From positions 462,230-526,229 of the forward strand of contig JAYKAV010002946.1 of the NCBI GenBank assembly GCA_035582835.1: a stretch of DNA of 64,000 bases, read 5' to 3'. The position numbers were made by a program, and so were the translations under genes. Below the pieces are notes generated by a model that was given only the letters and a program-made list of their open reading frames with translations, was not told where the DNA came from and made no database searches. Source of the DNA: Phoebastria nigripes. Lineage: Eukaryota; Chordata; Aves; Procellariiformes; Diomedeidae. Every line of letters begins with the position of its first letter. The first letter of the stretch is position 1. This document shows positions 26,801 through 38,533 of the stretch, one piece after another.

Positions 26801-29800
26801 AAAATTTCCTAGAGCTCGAATTGTATTAGACCATTAATTCAAGAGTTTGACAGTGTGATTGTTGCAGTTTCTCTTAATTTTTCTTATAATAAAAATATAG
26901 CATCTACTTTTGCAACACAAGTTCTACTAAGAAGGTAAAACTACACCCTGTACCTGCTCTCCTTTACCTCTCTCATCTCTCTCCCCGATCTTTGGTTTGC
27001 TAAGCTAGGAGAACTGAAGACCAACAGAATACCTGCACTCTTTGTGTGGAACATGAACACAATACCTGAAGAATAAAAGTTCTCATCTCCTACCTCAGAT
27101 TAATTTCCTATATATTGCTGCCCAATATGGAACAATTCATTTCCTGTTCCCCATGAAACCCTTTCAGGGAAAGCAGGTTTTTCACCCCTCAGAGATGCAG
27201 ACTAGCAATCCTGGGGAAAACAGCTACAGAAAATGCAGTCCACAGAAAAGGCAGATACTTCTCAGGTTGTAAAACAGAGTCATGCAAATAACCTCAGGAA
27301 TATTTATGCAAACCACTCATAAGGAAAACCTAAATTTACACTTAGATAGTTCACACAGTTTTCATTAGAATTTTCAAGCCCTTTTATTAGCTGATACCAA
27401 AAACATCATGTTTTTGTCACTTCAGTAATAAGAGCCCTTTTGTCCTCAGCTACTTAGTTAGCACCTGTTAGTTTCATAAACTATTACCACAGATTTTCTA
27501 CTTCCTCATTAATAATAGGTAGTCTGCTCAAGTTATCTCCTGCTGTACTTAATGCTAAGAGTATTCTTACGTTCTGTTGTATGATTTCTGAAAATTACAT
27601 TGTAATGGAATCTTTAATGACGGTGTGTGTTATGCTTAATTGTGTATTGTTTGACTTACCTTGAATCTTTCTGAAATAGGCATGACATTAAATATTTTCT
27701 GATTATTGGCCACAAAGTGGAATGTATGCATGCTTAATATCTTATACTTTTTGTGGAAGTCAATGAAGATTAATTCTAAAGAAAAATAAAGTATTTGTAG
27801 ATTGCATTAACTTTGCACAGTGTCTTTGCCTGCAAGGAGGATTTATGACAAATGGAAATATAATTGATTGAAAGCAAAGCATGCTTTCTGATCAAATTTA
27901 AATTCCACAGCTCATGTAGCAGTTCAGCTGCATTCCAAAATGTTATGTGCAGATGCCTTTTTTTTTTTTTTAAATACTGTGGCTAAATTGAAGCAGGCAG
28001 CAAACATTTCACTTTTCAATTAGCCAATACCTGTGGCAGGAACACACACAAGGAGAGAATACCTTAAAGAAACACTCTCTTGGTTTCTTCTTCCATCAAG
28101 AGTTTCTTCTAGGCAAAGGGTGTTGCCTAGACAAATGAAGACAACCAGACCTCTTTTCAAAAATGTAACATATTATTGGTTAACAGGTTTTTTTTGTTTG
28201 TTTGTTTAAAAAGGCTACTTGCCAATTTTAAAAGTGGCTAAGATTAACCATTCTATTAAAAACAAACAAAACAAATCTTCCCTTCAAAATATAGTGGTGT
28301 TATCCATTAGCAAAGCTGCATAATGTACAGGAGATAAAGGTTAAGTACTAAATCATGTTCAATTGCTTTAAAAAACTGCTGGTACTTTGATAGGGTAAAG
28401 GTACATGCTGATAGTGTGTTTTCAAATGTATTTTGAGAACTTTATTATGAGACACGCAGCAGTCACTTTTATTAAGGCTAAAGTTTCTTTCATTAAAGCT
28501 AATTTCCCCCCACCCCTCCAATACAGACTGTTGACCAGAAATAAGATTTCTCTTCGCAGTTCAAGAATTTTTTCTTTTATACATAGTTTTATACAAACCA
28601 CNTTCACCTTCCACCTATAAAAAGTANCATCAAAATTTGCGTAGGCAGAAGCGAGAACATGAGTTTGGGGTGTGTCATTCACACACATGCCTCCTATCCT
28701 TTCCAGCACGGTACATCTTGGTCTCAAGCACAAAGGCTTTGGGCTTGTTGTTTCTACAGAAAACACTCAAATGTCTCTAAATGCCTTTACACACCCACAA
28801 TGAAGATACAGAAGACAGGTCTAGCCCCCTCATCACTTATTTCCTTCCTCACAACTTAACTCAAACATCTGCTAGAACTCCACAGTGAGGAAGCAGTAAG
28901 ATAGAAGGAACAACTGCAATGTAACACAACATGCCTGGAGAGCTTTGGTTGTCCTACCCCCAAATATTCTTACTACACCACCTCAATATATAACAGGTGG
29001 TAGTGCACAAGCAAAGATTGCTAAAGCTTGTCATCTGGGTTAATCTAAATTTGGATCAAAGAGCAGGTCTATCAGAGACTCAACGCAGAATCTTAAGTGA
29101 GTGCTCACCAGCACTCTGCAACAGGATGCTTCACAGGAGAGCAGTACAGACTAGTTTTATTTTGCTGGAATGAGCTTCAGTTTCATTTAAAGGATATGAA
29201 CCGATTACCTTAAAACAATTTCATATATTCTACAACACATTCTGATAATCTTTGGAGAGACATTAAAAGTATATATATATTTCATTAGTACCTACTTACC
29301 TAAAAGGAGATATGAATTGTAGGTGATGATTTCCTTTAAATGAAAGTTTTACAGTATATTTAAGCAGAGTTTGGGGTGCAAGCTGGGACTACAAAGCGAT
29401 TCAGAAATGGGTACAGGAGTTCCTGCAAGCAATACGTTTCTACCCAGTTCCCCTATCCCAAATATTTGCTTCCCAGGAAAGAAATTTTTCCAGCATAAGT
29501 AACATAGAACACAGTGTTAGGACTCCCACTTTGTTGTGGCTTCTGTGGGCACTGACTTGCCCCACAAATTTTCTCTTCCAGTTCCATTAATACCAGATTA
29601 ATCACGCGAAACCTACCCTAGCACATGTATTCTCCAAAATGCAATAAATTTCTAAAATACATATTACGTATGCATAGAAGACATGTTTAATATGCCTGCA
29701 AGTGCATGTATAATTTTTAAGGAACAATTGCAACTTTCCCCATTTACATTGCCAGCCAAAAGGAGAAGTTTTATATTTCAGAGCATCAGCATACAGAGAG

Positions 29801-30586
29801 ACTTAAACTAGGAACAGCAATGCAACCTGACCCGATCCAGGAACTCTGCAAGCCTATTCAGTCTTTTTTTGCCCCCTTTTTTTTTTCTTCCAATATCTGA
29901 AGGTGTTTATGTTGTATTTGCTGCTTCTAATGAGAGAAAGTGAGGCTATCCAGAGATTCAAGGGGAATCGCAATGGAGCTTTTTTTCCCCACCTCTTGGC
30001 CAACCACAGTAGGGCATTGCCTTCTCACTGCGCTACCAGGGAGGGATCAGCAGACCAGCTCCAGGGATAGCTGCTCTTCTTGTGTATGCCAGACACAATC
30101 TGTTGCTACTCCAGTCCTGCTGATAGCAGAAATTGCAACAAACTTTTCATCTCAGCAAATTCTGAATGGGATTTCACATGGGACGGACACACAGAGGTGT
30201 AGTCTGAGGAAATGCGGAATATCAAAGGTCTGCTAGAAACAATCAAGGTGTGACAATCTTTTCAAGGGAAAATGGTGAGCAACATTAAGTGTAAACTTGC
30301 CCAGCAGCTGATGCTCTAATTAACTAACCTGATGACCTTCCTGTAAATTGCAAAAAACTTTTGCAACGTTTGCAAAAAAACATTTGATATGTTGCTTATT
30401 AAACAGACATGAAAAAGTAACTTCTTCCAGACAGTTACTGGGCTAAGATTTTACTGAAACCACTAACTTTGTAGTTGCTGGGAATTGCATTATATTTCTG
30501 GTTTGTTAGGAAGCATATAATAATCTTATTTTTAAAAGAGCAATTATTCTGTAGATAAACATTTTCACATGAACACGGAAAAAGAT
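23822..30586. other. AT-rich non-coding region with conserved-looking blocks
   Basis: No gene is supported. The region holds T/G-rich low-complexity DNA at about 25757-25825, poly-T runs near 26338 and 27959, and a short AT repeat near 29270. Two blocks (24740-24905 and 27600-27800) read like conserved non-coding elements because they are low in simple repeats and rich in TAATTA/TTAATT and ATTTGC motifs. That is an impression only and needs alignment. Confidence 0.45.
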
Positions 30587-31142
30587 CAGGTTGGAAGGAA
30601 CCTCTGAAGGCACATGGATCCAACCTCCTGCTCAAAGGTGGGCCAACTTTCAATTTAGATCAGGTTGCCCAGGGCCTTGACCTATCAAGTCCTGAATATC
30701 TCCAAGGATGGCAATTCCTGAACCTTTCTGGGTAGTGCTTGACCACACACAGAGTCAATAATCCTCTCCTTGTCTCTGATTGTGATTTTCCCTGCTGCAC
30801 CTCACGACCATTGCTCTTGTGCATCTTTGAGGAAAGTCTCACTCCGTCTTCTTGCACATCTGTTTTCCAGCCCTCAATGATCTTGGTGGCCCTCAGCTGC
30901 ACTCACCACACTTTGCCAACATGTCTCTTACACTGAGGGGCCCAAAACTCAACACAGCATCCCAGATGCAGCCCCATGAGTGCCAGTTATAGGAGCACAA
31001 CCATTACCCTCAGCCTGCCTGCTATACTCCTGCTAATGCCACACAGTATGTGGTTCATTTTCATCACCTCCAGGGCATGCTGCTGACTCGCATTTGACAC
31101 TCTGCCCACCAAGACATCCATGACCTTTTCTGGAGACCTGCA
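30587..31142 (-). mobile_element. Old CR1 LINE fragment, about 555 bp
   Basis: The plus strand reads CAGGTTGGAAGGAACCTCTG, TCCAACCTCCTGCTCAAAG, GGTTGCCCAGGGCCTTG and AATATCTCCAAGGATGG. Further along come TTGGTGGCCCTCAGCTG, GGGGCCCAAAACTCAACACAG and CCACCAAGACATCCATGACC. These blocks occur in this order in the complement of the CR1 3' end, covering the C-terminal part of ORF2 and the 3'-UTR. No frame stays open. Divergence from the young copy at 59.65 kb is high, so this is an older subfamily. The octamer-repeat terminus is missing. Confidence 0.9.
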
Positions 31143-34100
31143 TTATATGTACATGATACACTTCAAAAAGTGTTTATAGATTACCTGTGGCTTTGCACAT
31201 TTTTTTTTAAAAAGCTAGTTTGAAAGATTGACATAAGAGGACCGATTTTCAGATAGTGGAAGTTAACATTAAAACAAAAGCCTGCAAGTCATCTCACATC
31301 AGACACCCAGAACAGATCTCAAGTTTCTTCCTCTGAGCATGCAAAACCGTCACACGCTAGTAGGTTATGCCACAGGCTTTGGAGCAGCTGGGTGACCCAT
31401 TAGCTAGCTGAGCTCCCTGCACACAAGGCTGGTCTGGGCAGCATCCCTCCACCCCCAGCCCTGGGGCAGAAATGCCACCTGGGTCCTACTCTGTGTCACC
31501 ACAGAGCTGCTTATCTTCACATCGGGAGTCACGAGCCAGGTTACACTTGTGCACTTAGCAGATTTGGCCGTGCTGGAGGCACGCCATGGCACCATGGCAT
31601 CAGGATTATCTGAGGTGTGAAATTGGAACCAGTTCTGAGACTCTCGCTTTCTACGTAGAGATTTGACTTCTCAGGCATTTTATGTTTTTTAAACCAAAAT
31701 CACTAGTCATTTATAAATTTAGTGTTATACAACTGTATATGTATACACATACACACTCCATATGTATAAAATATTACTTTCCTTACCTTGTCTGACAAGC
31801 AAACAGCTGAGTGAGAGGAAGCTACTTGCACACAATGCTTTAGCCCACAGCAAGGTGCAGCGGTTAGAAATAGATACCAAAGCTCAGTCTTCCAATTTCT
31901 AAGTAGTTAGAATTGTCACAATATTTCAGCATCCTATCCATAGTCAAAACGAGTGCCTAAGGTTAGGTTTGTGAAGAAATCCCAGGTATCCTCGATCTGC
32001 CTTCCTTCCCACCAATAACAAACCACAGTAATCTCAGGATTTCATGATTGAGAAAAGACATTGTTATTCATTGTTTTTGGAGCACGTTTTGGGGCACATT
32101 TGTTTTGCCTCAGCAACACAGACAAAAAAAAAGGTGGAAGTGAGGTAATTTGAATGCTTGTTTTCAGCTATAAGCATCAACCTTGTGACTCTCTGAAGTC
32201 CAGCAAAGGCTCCCTTTTACTGTTTCTGAAGGTATATTGATATATACTCCTGTATATTCCAAGTTAGCTGTAATGCTGGCTGAGCACAACCTGTTTTATC
32301 ATTGGTTAAAGTTACCAAATGCAAAAAGAAAGCAAAAATATCCCCTACAACGTTGTTTCAATTCAAAAGTTAAGACGATTTTCTCCAAATAGGCCTGTGT
32401 TGGGGGAAAAAGAAGTTCCTGCAGGTGGGGGGGTCAGAGCTCAGCCAGCCAGCAACACCCACTGCTTTCTATCATGTTCAGTTTGAGCTCTGAAGCCTCT
32501 TGGCTGTAGCACATTGCACTGCCTTTATGCTTGATCATTAAAGAAAGCAACCTGTCAACACTGTACGCTGACAGCTCTGAAAAACTAGATTTGAAAGGAT
32601 CTTCTTCTACAGGAAGCATGCATCCAAGAACACCAGCATTACTGCTGCGTTCTTCAGAGAGCAGACACAGTTTTATCCAGCATCTCCAGAGCTTCAAAGT
32701 CAGCACCTACTTACTCTATACAGCAATGAAATTCCACATATTATGAAATATTCACTTCTTTTGTAAGTCTGAAAATTATTAGATTCCAGGACTCTTTATT
32801 CATCTTCTGTCTTAAAATTAAATATCAATATTAACACTGAGAATATCACAGAACAGTAATTGTCTGCTCACTGTTCAAGTAACTTAAGACTTCCAACTAT
32901 ATGATTTCTCTAAGTTGGCCAAGAAAAAGAAACAAGTGTAACTGTTTCAAAACAGTTCTTCAGATTACTCATGGCTTAATGTTAAAGAGATAAAAAATAT
33001 TTTTCTGAAGTTACTTATGAGTACTAAATATAAGCCAGGGTTGTTCTGGTGACAGAGGAGTGAACCTGTAATATTCAGGTAAGTGAGAAAAGCAGAATGG
33101 GTGCAAAACTCTGAAAATTACACATTTCACTAATGTGCAAGAGCTCAGAATAAAATGAGACACTGTTTCTTCCACACTCCAGTCTCCACTTGACACTTAC
33201 ACTGGGTAGACTGAAGTAACTAATGGTAAGCAACACGTAAATAGAGCAAGATGCAGCTCCACAGACCTCAAAAGAGAGAATGGCTTGGGTTAATATGTAA
33301 AAAGAGACAGATAAGAATAGCTGTTGAAAAACAAAGGTTTTTTAATTTAGTTTACTATTCAGATTGGAAATGGAAGTAACAAATGTTGGTTTCTTTCTAA
33401 CTTCCATAGCAACCCACTCACACTGAAGTTATGTGACTCAGAAGCTGTTTTCTTTAACTGCAGCCATATGGCTTTTAAACCCTTTTGGTTCGATGCCCAG
33501 ACACAGAATAATTATTTCTTCATTTTATTGTCCTGATAGACTCTGAATACTCAAACTTTATAATTTCACTCAAATTACTCAAGTTCTCCTTTACGTTTCT
33601 TGGGTTCCTACAAATCAAGCCCAAAGGGCTTTGCTTTTTACTTTAAAAGAAAATGTTAATAGAAATCCACAGCAAAATTAGGGACATATCTGGCAACTTA
33701 AAGAGATTTCACATTTTCCAAATACCCTGTGTATGTAATTATACCAAGAAAATATTTGTTCCTTGCTTTTAATTTACTTCATTGCCAGAGAATTAAAAAT
33801 TCACATTTCTTAAATGAAGGTTTAAGCAGTCATCAACAGTTGCAATAAGTATGTGTGCTCAAAAGTCTACACTGAACTTCCATCACAGCAGAGTACAACC
33901 TTACCTTCTACCAAGACTGAAACACAGCCAGCTTTATAACACTGGGCCTGCTTAAATGTATTTCTCAATATTCATAAGCTGCATAGCAACCTAGCAAAAT
34001 TATTTAAAATTAAAGCAAAACAGCATAATGGAAGTTCACATCCCTTTTCCAGTAAGAGTTATTGCCGATTTTAGGAAGACATTTTACGTTCAAAGAGAAC

Positions 34101-35723
34101 ATAATACTTTGTCACGCTATTAAGGTTTTGTTTTTCTAAGTTATATTTTGGTAATTATTAGAAAACAGAAACATATAGAACTACATGACTGAAAGATCAG
34201 CTCACAGATGAAGACTGCAATCTTCAATACCTCTCATCAATCAGAAACTCAAAGTAGGTTTAGAACCACGGAAAGCATATTTCACAGCACAAGTGCCCTC
34301 ACATTGTCCACTTTGAAAACAAACTCTTTCAAGTTACTGTTTCTGTGTTTCTGTCCAATACCATTCACCAGTATTTCATAAAACACAATAATGTACCATA
34401 CCTGTTACATTTTAGCACAATACCACAAAAAGTAAGTCTTCAAATATATCTATTTTTCCAAGTCAAAGGCTATAATGTCAAAATGGAAGCTTTAAAAAAA
34501 AAAAAAAAAACCAAACAAAAAAAAAACTTTAGAAAACCAACTCACCTTTTTGTACAAAGACAGTTTATATCACAGAAAAGCTCCTCTGCATGTCTGGTTG
34601 TTAGCTGCAAAATGTTACCCTACAAAAGTGCTCTATGGGCTGTAAGGTCGGCTTTTAGTATCTGCAGAGGCAACGTTAGGTTCTGCAGAAGTTTCCTGCA
34701 GAATTGCAACAGACAGTTTACATCCAATTTCTACGCCTACGACTGCACCAAGCAAGAGTAAACACCTATATCGTCCCAACAGCCAAGAACTACTACTTCT
34801 GCCCAAACTGCGTGGTGCAATGGACTTAGCACAGGCTACATAACTAGCCAGCATCATGCTTGTGGTCATTCACTAGAGTAATATAGAGCAGATAGCCTGT
34901 AGTTGGAACAAGTACAGCATTTTCCCCACTTGAGAGGGGAAAAATTAAGGACATGGAAATCTCACCTCACCTGTAACAGGTATTTCCTAAAGTTGGCCTG
35001 ACATACCTCAAAAAGGAATGCCTATCCACTTCCCTTTAATTTCAATGCCTCAAAATTATCACTTACAGATTCCCCCCCGCCCCCCCCTCAATTTGACACA
35101 ACATGCAAGCATCTTTTATACTAAATATATATTTAGAAAAATACAATAGCCTGTTATTACCGCTCTTGTTACCAGCCCTTAGATACAGTCTTCAGATGAG
35201 AAACAGGCAATAATGCTTCATTTTTCAAAATTAAAAACCCAAGAAGCTAGACTTTTTTTTTTGCCTGTCTGCATTCTGACAGCTGTTATTATGCACCACC
35301 ATCAGTGAGATAGGAACACAACATGGAAAATATTTATAGCACTGCAACAAAAGCCTTTCTGAATATTGCACGTTCATTGCAGATACCACAGCTAAGTAAT
35401 GCAAAGTGTCCATGTCTATAATCTCAAACAACTACTTCTCCACACCTAGAAAACAAACAACGGGTAACAATGGGAGATTTATTTCAAGACACACTCCAAT
35501 CACAGAGCACAAGAAAACAGATTCAAGCATCTGGAAAATCCCACAAGGCATTGAGACATCATTTTCCAAACAACATTTGACTTTTCAACTGAAGTACTTC
35601 AGATTTTTGTTTCTTGTCAGCAGTTCACACAAGTTCAGCACTTCATCACACACCCTCGTTTCTCCAACCAATGCTATGCTATATTGAGCAAATGGAAAAC
35701 TGTAGTAAAAGATCTTCACTTAC
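31143..35723. other. Non-coding region, probable first coding intron
   Basis: No exon is supported. Because the signal-peptide exon to the right has a strong splice donor pointing here, this stretch is probably intron of that minus-strand gene, and its next exon was not found. The region contains an A tract at 34494-34510, a C-rich run near 35070, and palindromic GTATATGTATACACATACAC-like DNA near 31735. Confidence 0.45.
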
Positions 35724-35840
35724 CTTGTCCTTGTCCACTGATCTGGTGACTCCACAGCATCAGAATTATTGCTAATATCCAGAGTGTCCGTCCAGTTACT
35801 CCACCGCTTCCTTGTCTTTCAGCCATTGCATTATTGGATG
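35724..35840 (-). CDS. First coding exon with signal peptide (unnamed secreted or membrane protein)
   Basis: A 117-base exon. On the minus strand it begins after the acceptor TATTTCTTTGTATAG and ends at GGACAAG|GTAAGTGAAG, a near-consensus donor. Translation starts at the ATG at 35826 (context GCAATGG, favourable at -3 and +4) and gives 34 codons plus one base (phase 1). The product begins MAERQGSGG, has an Arg before a hydrophobic core TLWILAIILMLW, then SHQISGQGQ. That is a typical cleavable signal peptide with a likely cut near Gly-Gln. The protein therefore enters the secretory pathway, but 34 residues are too few to name it. An ATG 5 bases upstream opens an 11-codon overlapping uORF. The 5'-UTR exon could be in the CpG island at 50.5 kb. 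Splice sites, start and topology are seen; the gene identity is unknown. Confidence 0.7.
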
Positions 35841-37927
35841 CTATACAAAGAAATATTACTGAATGTTTTAGTTATAACTTTTTGGAAATATGCCTTTGGG
35901 TGGAGAAAAACAAAACAAAATCCCCACAAATTTCCTCAGTACACATCTATCGCTCTAATAAATACTCATCAGTAAAAATGCTTTTTCATTCAGAACCTCC
36001 CTGACTGCATTTGCTCAAGACTGTTACCTCATGGAAGTAAGTTACTTTGAAAATGCTTGAATTCACCTCAGAGGTCCTGAACTTCACAAAAAAACAGGTT
36101 CCAACCCTGCCAGGTTTAGGAGTCCTGAACAAGCAGCACTTCACTGAGTCACTTAAAAGTTTTGCTGTATAGTACAGAAACTCTTCTGGGGCAAAGTCCC
36201 TCAGTCAGTGTTTAACTTGAATTTATAAAAAATTTGGGGTTTTTTTACACCATTGAGTTGCACTTCATTGTGGGTTTTCCTGGGCCAACTACATCTTCCA
36301 GTGGTCACAGTTTCCACATCACTGACATATGCAACAATTAACTGTTTATTATTCCCTCCCACCCCCTTTTTTAGCACTCTGACTCGGGTCTGCTTCTTCA
36401 GAAGATCTGTTTAATCCAATACTGATTTGTCAGAACTGTACTAATTACACAGGCCTGGCTGAAAAAAAATTAAGATGTAATTTCTACCCTAAAGCACAGG
36501 CAAATATCACAGAAATTGGTATATGAAAGTTAGATAATTTATTCAGCATGTGGAAAATCTTGCAACAATTCCTTAAGTAGTTTTTAAAAAGATGGTATTG
36601 TAAAAACTTCTTGTGTTTTTCCATTATAAACTGCTATAAAATTCTTATGAACAACGCTGTAGGAATTTAAAAAGTTAACTTAAAAAAAAAAAAACAGGAA
36701 AAATTCTAACAGAAGGGAATGTTTACATATTGGCTGCTTAAGCATACATTTAATATTGCTATTATTTCATTTTAAAAATGCAATAAAATGAATGCTATTT
36801 TAAAAATAGCAATCATTTTAAAAAAACAAACACCAAAAGTATTTTACAAACCCATGGATGCAGAAGCCATCCATAACAAAAGGTTCAACTGAAATTATAT
36901 TTAATAAACCTCAGTCCTCAATTCTGATCTATAATCTCTGATTAAAAAAAAANATATATCTCTGCTTTATGCAATTAAACCAGTATTATTTATGCAATAA
37001 AAAACTAAGTGAAACTACACAGGCTGTCATGTAGAAGAAGAATACACTTGGAGTTTCTCCCCTTCCCACCTACCCTCACATATGGAGGGAAGGCAGGCAA
37101 TGGAAACTACAAAAGTTTTCTTGCTTGCTTAGTTTGAGGGGGCGGTGGGTGTGTTTTCATTTTCTGTTTGCTGTGACACTCAAACTTTCATTTTTTCATT
37201 TAATCACTGATCCAACTACTGACCCGGATCACTAGATATCTTCTCATGTACCTGTTCAGAATTAAAATTGGCTTTTGCTTCAAAACTGGTTACAGAAGCT
37301 AGCCCTTTTGCACAGAAAAACTCCCCAGTGTTGCAAACACCTTGATTTTCTTGTTAGGAGTTTGTTTCAGGCTCGACTAGAACAGCTGTTATTTCAGCAA
37401 AACAGTGCCCGCCCCAGCCAGCACTCGGCAGTTCCTCCCCGTCCCCTTGTCCCCTCTCATGAAGGCATATGGAGGGAAGAGAGGAAGGGATGCTACAAGG
37501 CTTTGTTTGTTTGTTTTGCCTTGCCTTTTTCAGGCTGTTTAACCCCGAGAGGAAAGGAGATGCAAATGACTGAAAATGGTAATCCCAAAGCAAAAGTGTA
37601 GAACAATGAATATGAATAAATGCCCTAAATATATATATATATTTTACCACTGCAAGGTCAAAGAAATAGTTTTGTAAAAACAGTATCTTGGAAAAGAGAT
37701 ATTCTGTTTCATGAATATTCTTTCCCCAAACTAACAGACACATTTTTGATTCTCAGTGTAAGCAAACAGATGGTATTCAATTAGTTATTTACCTACTTTA
37801 CTACTATTAATTAAAATCTCTAAAGATAATTTTTGTTTTCACTGTGTCTACAGAAAGCTAGAGTTCCATAAAAATCTGGCATTTGTATCTAGAGCCCTGC
37901 TAGCTGTAATATAAATATCACAACTAA
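35841..37927. other. Non-coding region upstream of the signal-peptide exon
   Basis: No coding exon is supported. It holds an AT-rich palindromic patch at 36775-36830 (GCTATTTTAAAAATAGC is a perfect palindrome), a mildly GC-rich stretch at 37375-37460 that is too weak to call a CpG island, and a dinucleotide AT repeat at 37629-37642. Confidence 0.5.
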
Positions 37928-38533
37928 TGTGCTGGTTTTGGCTGGGATAGAGTTAATTTTCTCCACAGTAGCTAGTATGGGGCTATGTTTTGGATTTGTA
38001 CTGAAAACAGTGTTGATAATACAGGGATGTTTTCACTATTGCTGAGCAGTGCTTACACAGAGTCAAGGCCTTTTCTGCTTCTCACATCACCCCACCGGTG
38101 AGTAGTTGGGAAGAGACACACCCCACAAGAAGCTGGGAAGAGACAAAGCCGGGACAGCTGACCCCAACTGACCAAAGGGATATTCCATACTATATGACAT
38201 CATGCTCAGCATATAAAGCTGGGGGAAGAAGAAGAAAGGGGAGGGGATGTTCAGAGCGATGGCGTTTGTCTTCCCAAGTCACCATTACANGTGATGGAGC
38301 CCTGCTTTCCTGGAGATGGCTGAACACCTGCCTGCTGATGTTAAGTAGTCAATGCATTCCTTGTTTTGCTTTGCTTGCATGGCTTTTGCTTTACCTATTA
38401 AACTGTCTTTACCTCAACCCATGAGTTTTCTCACTTTTACCCTCCCGATTCTCTCCTCCATCCCACTGCGGGGGAGCGAGTGAGCGGCTGGGTGGTGCTT
38501 AGTTGCTGGCTGGGGTTGAACCATGACAACTAA
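37923..38533 (+). mobile_element. Solo LTR of an ERVL-type endogenous retrovirus, with 5-bp target duplication
   Basis: The LTR spans 37928-38528 (601 bp). It starts TGTGCTGGTTTTGGCTGGGA and ends GGGGTTGAACCATGACA, giving TG...CA termini with the inverted ends TGT/ACA. It is flanked by the perfect 5-base direct repeat ACTAA (37923-37927 and 38529-38533), the duplication size of ERVL-class integrations. Internal signals are in the expected order: a TATA box ATATAAA at 38211-38217 and an ATTAAA polyadenylation signal at 38397-38402. No gag, pol or env sequence adjoins it, so it is a solo LTR left by LTR-LTR recombination. The LTR at 62.6 kb belongs to the same family. The open frame inside (38098-38424) is not a gene. 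Confidence 0.93.

Noticed and set aside
38098..38424. 108-codon plus-strand open frame
   Set aside because: It lies wholly inside the solo LTR and has no coding meaning.
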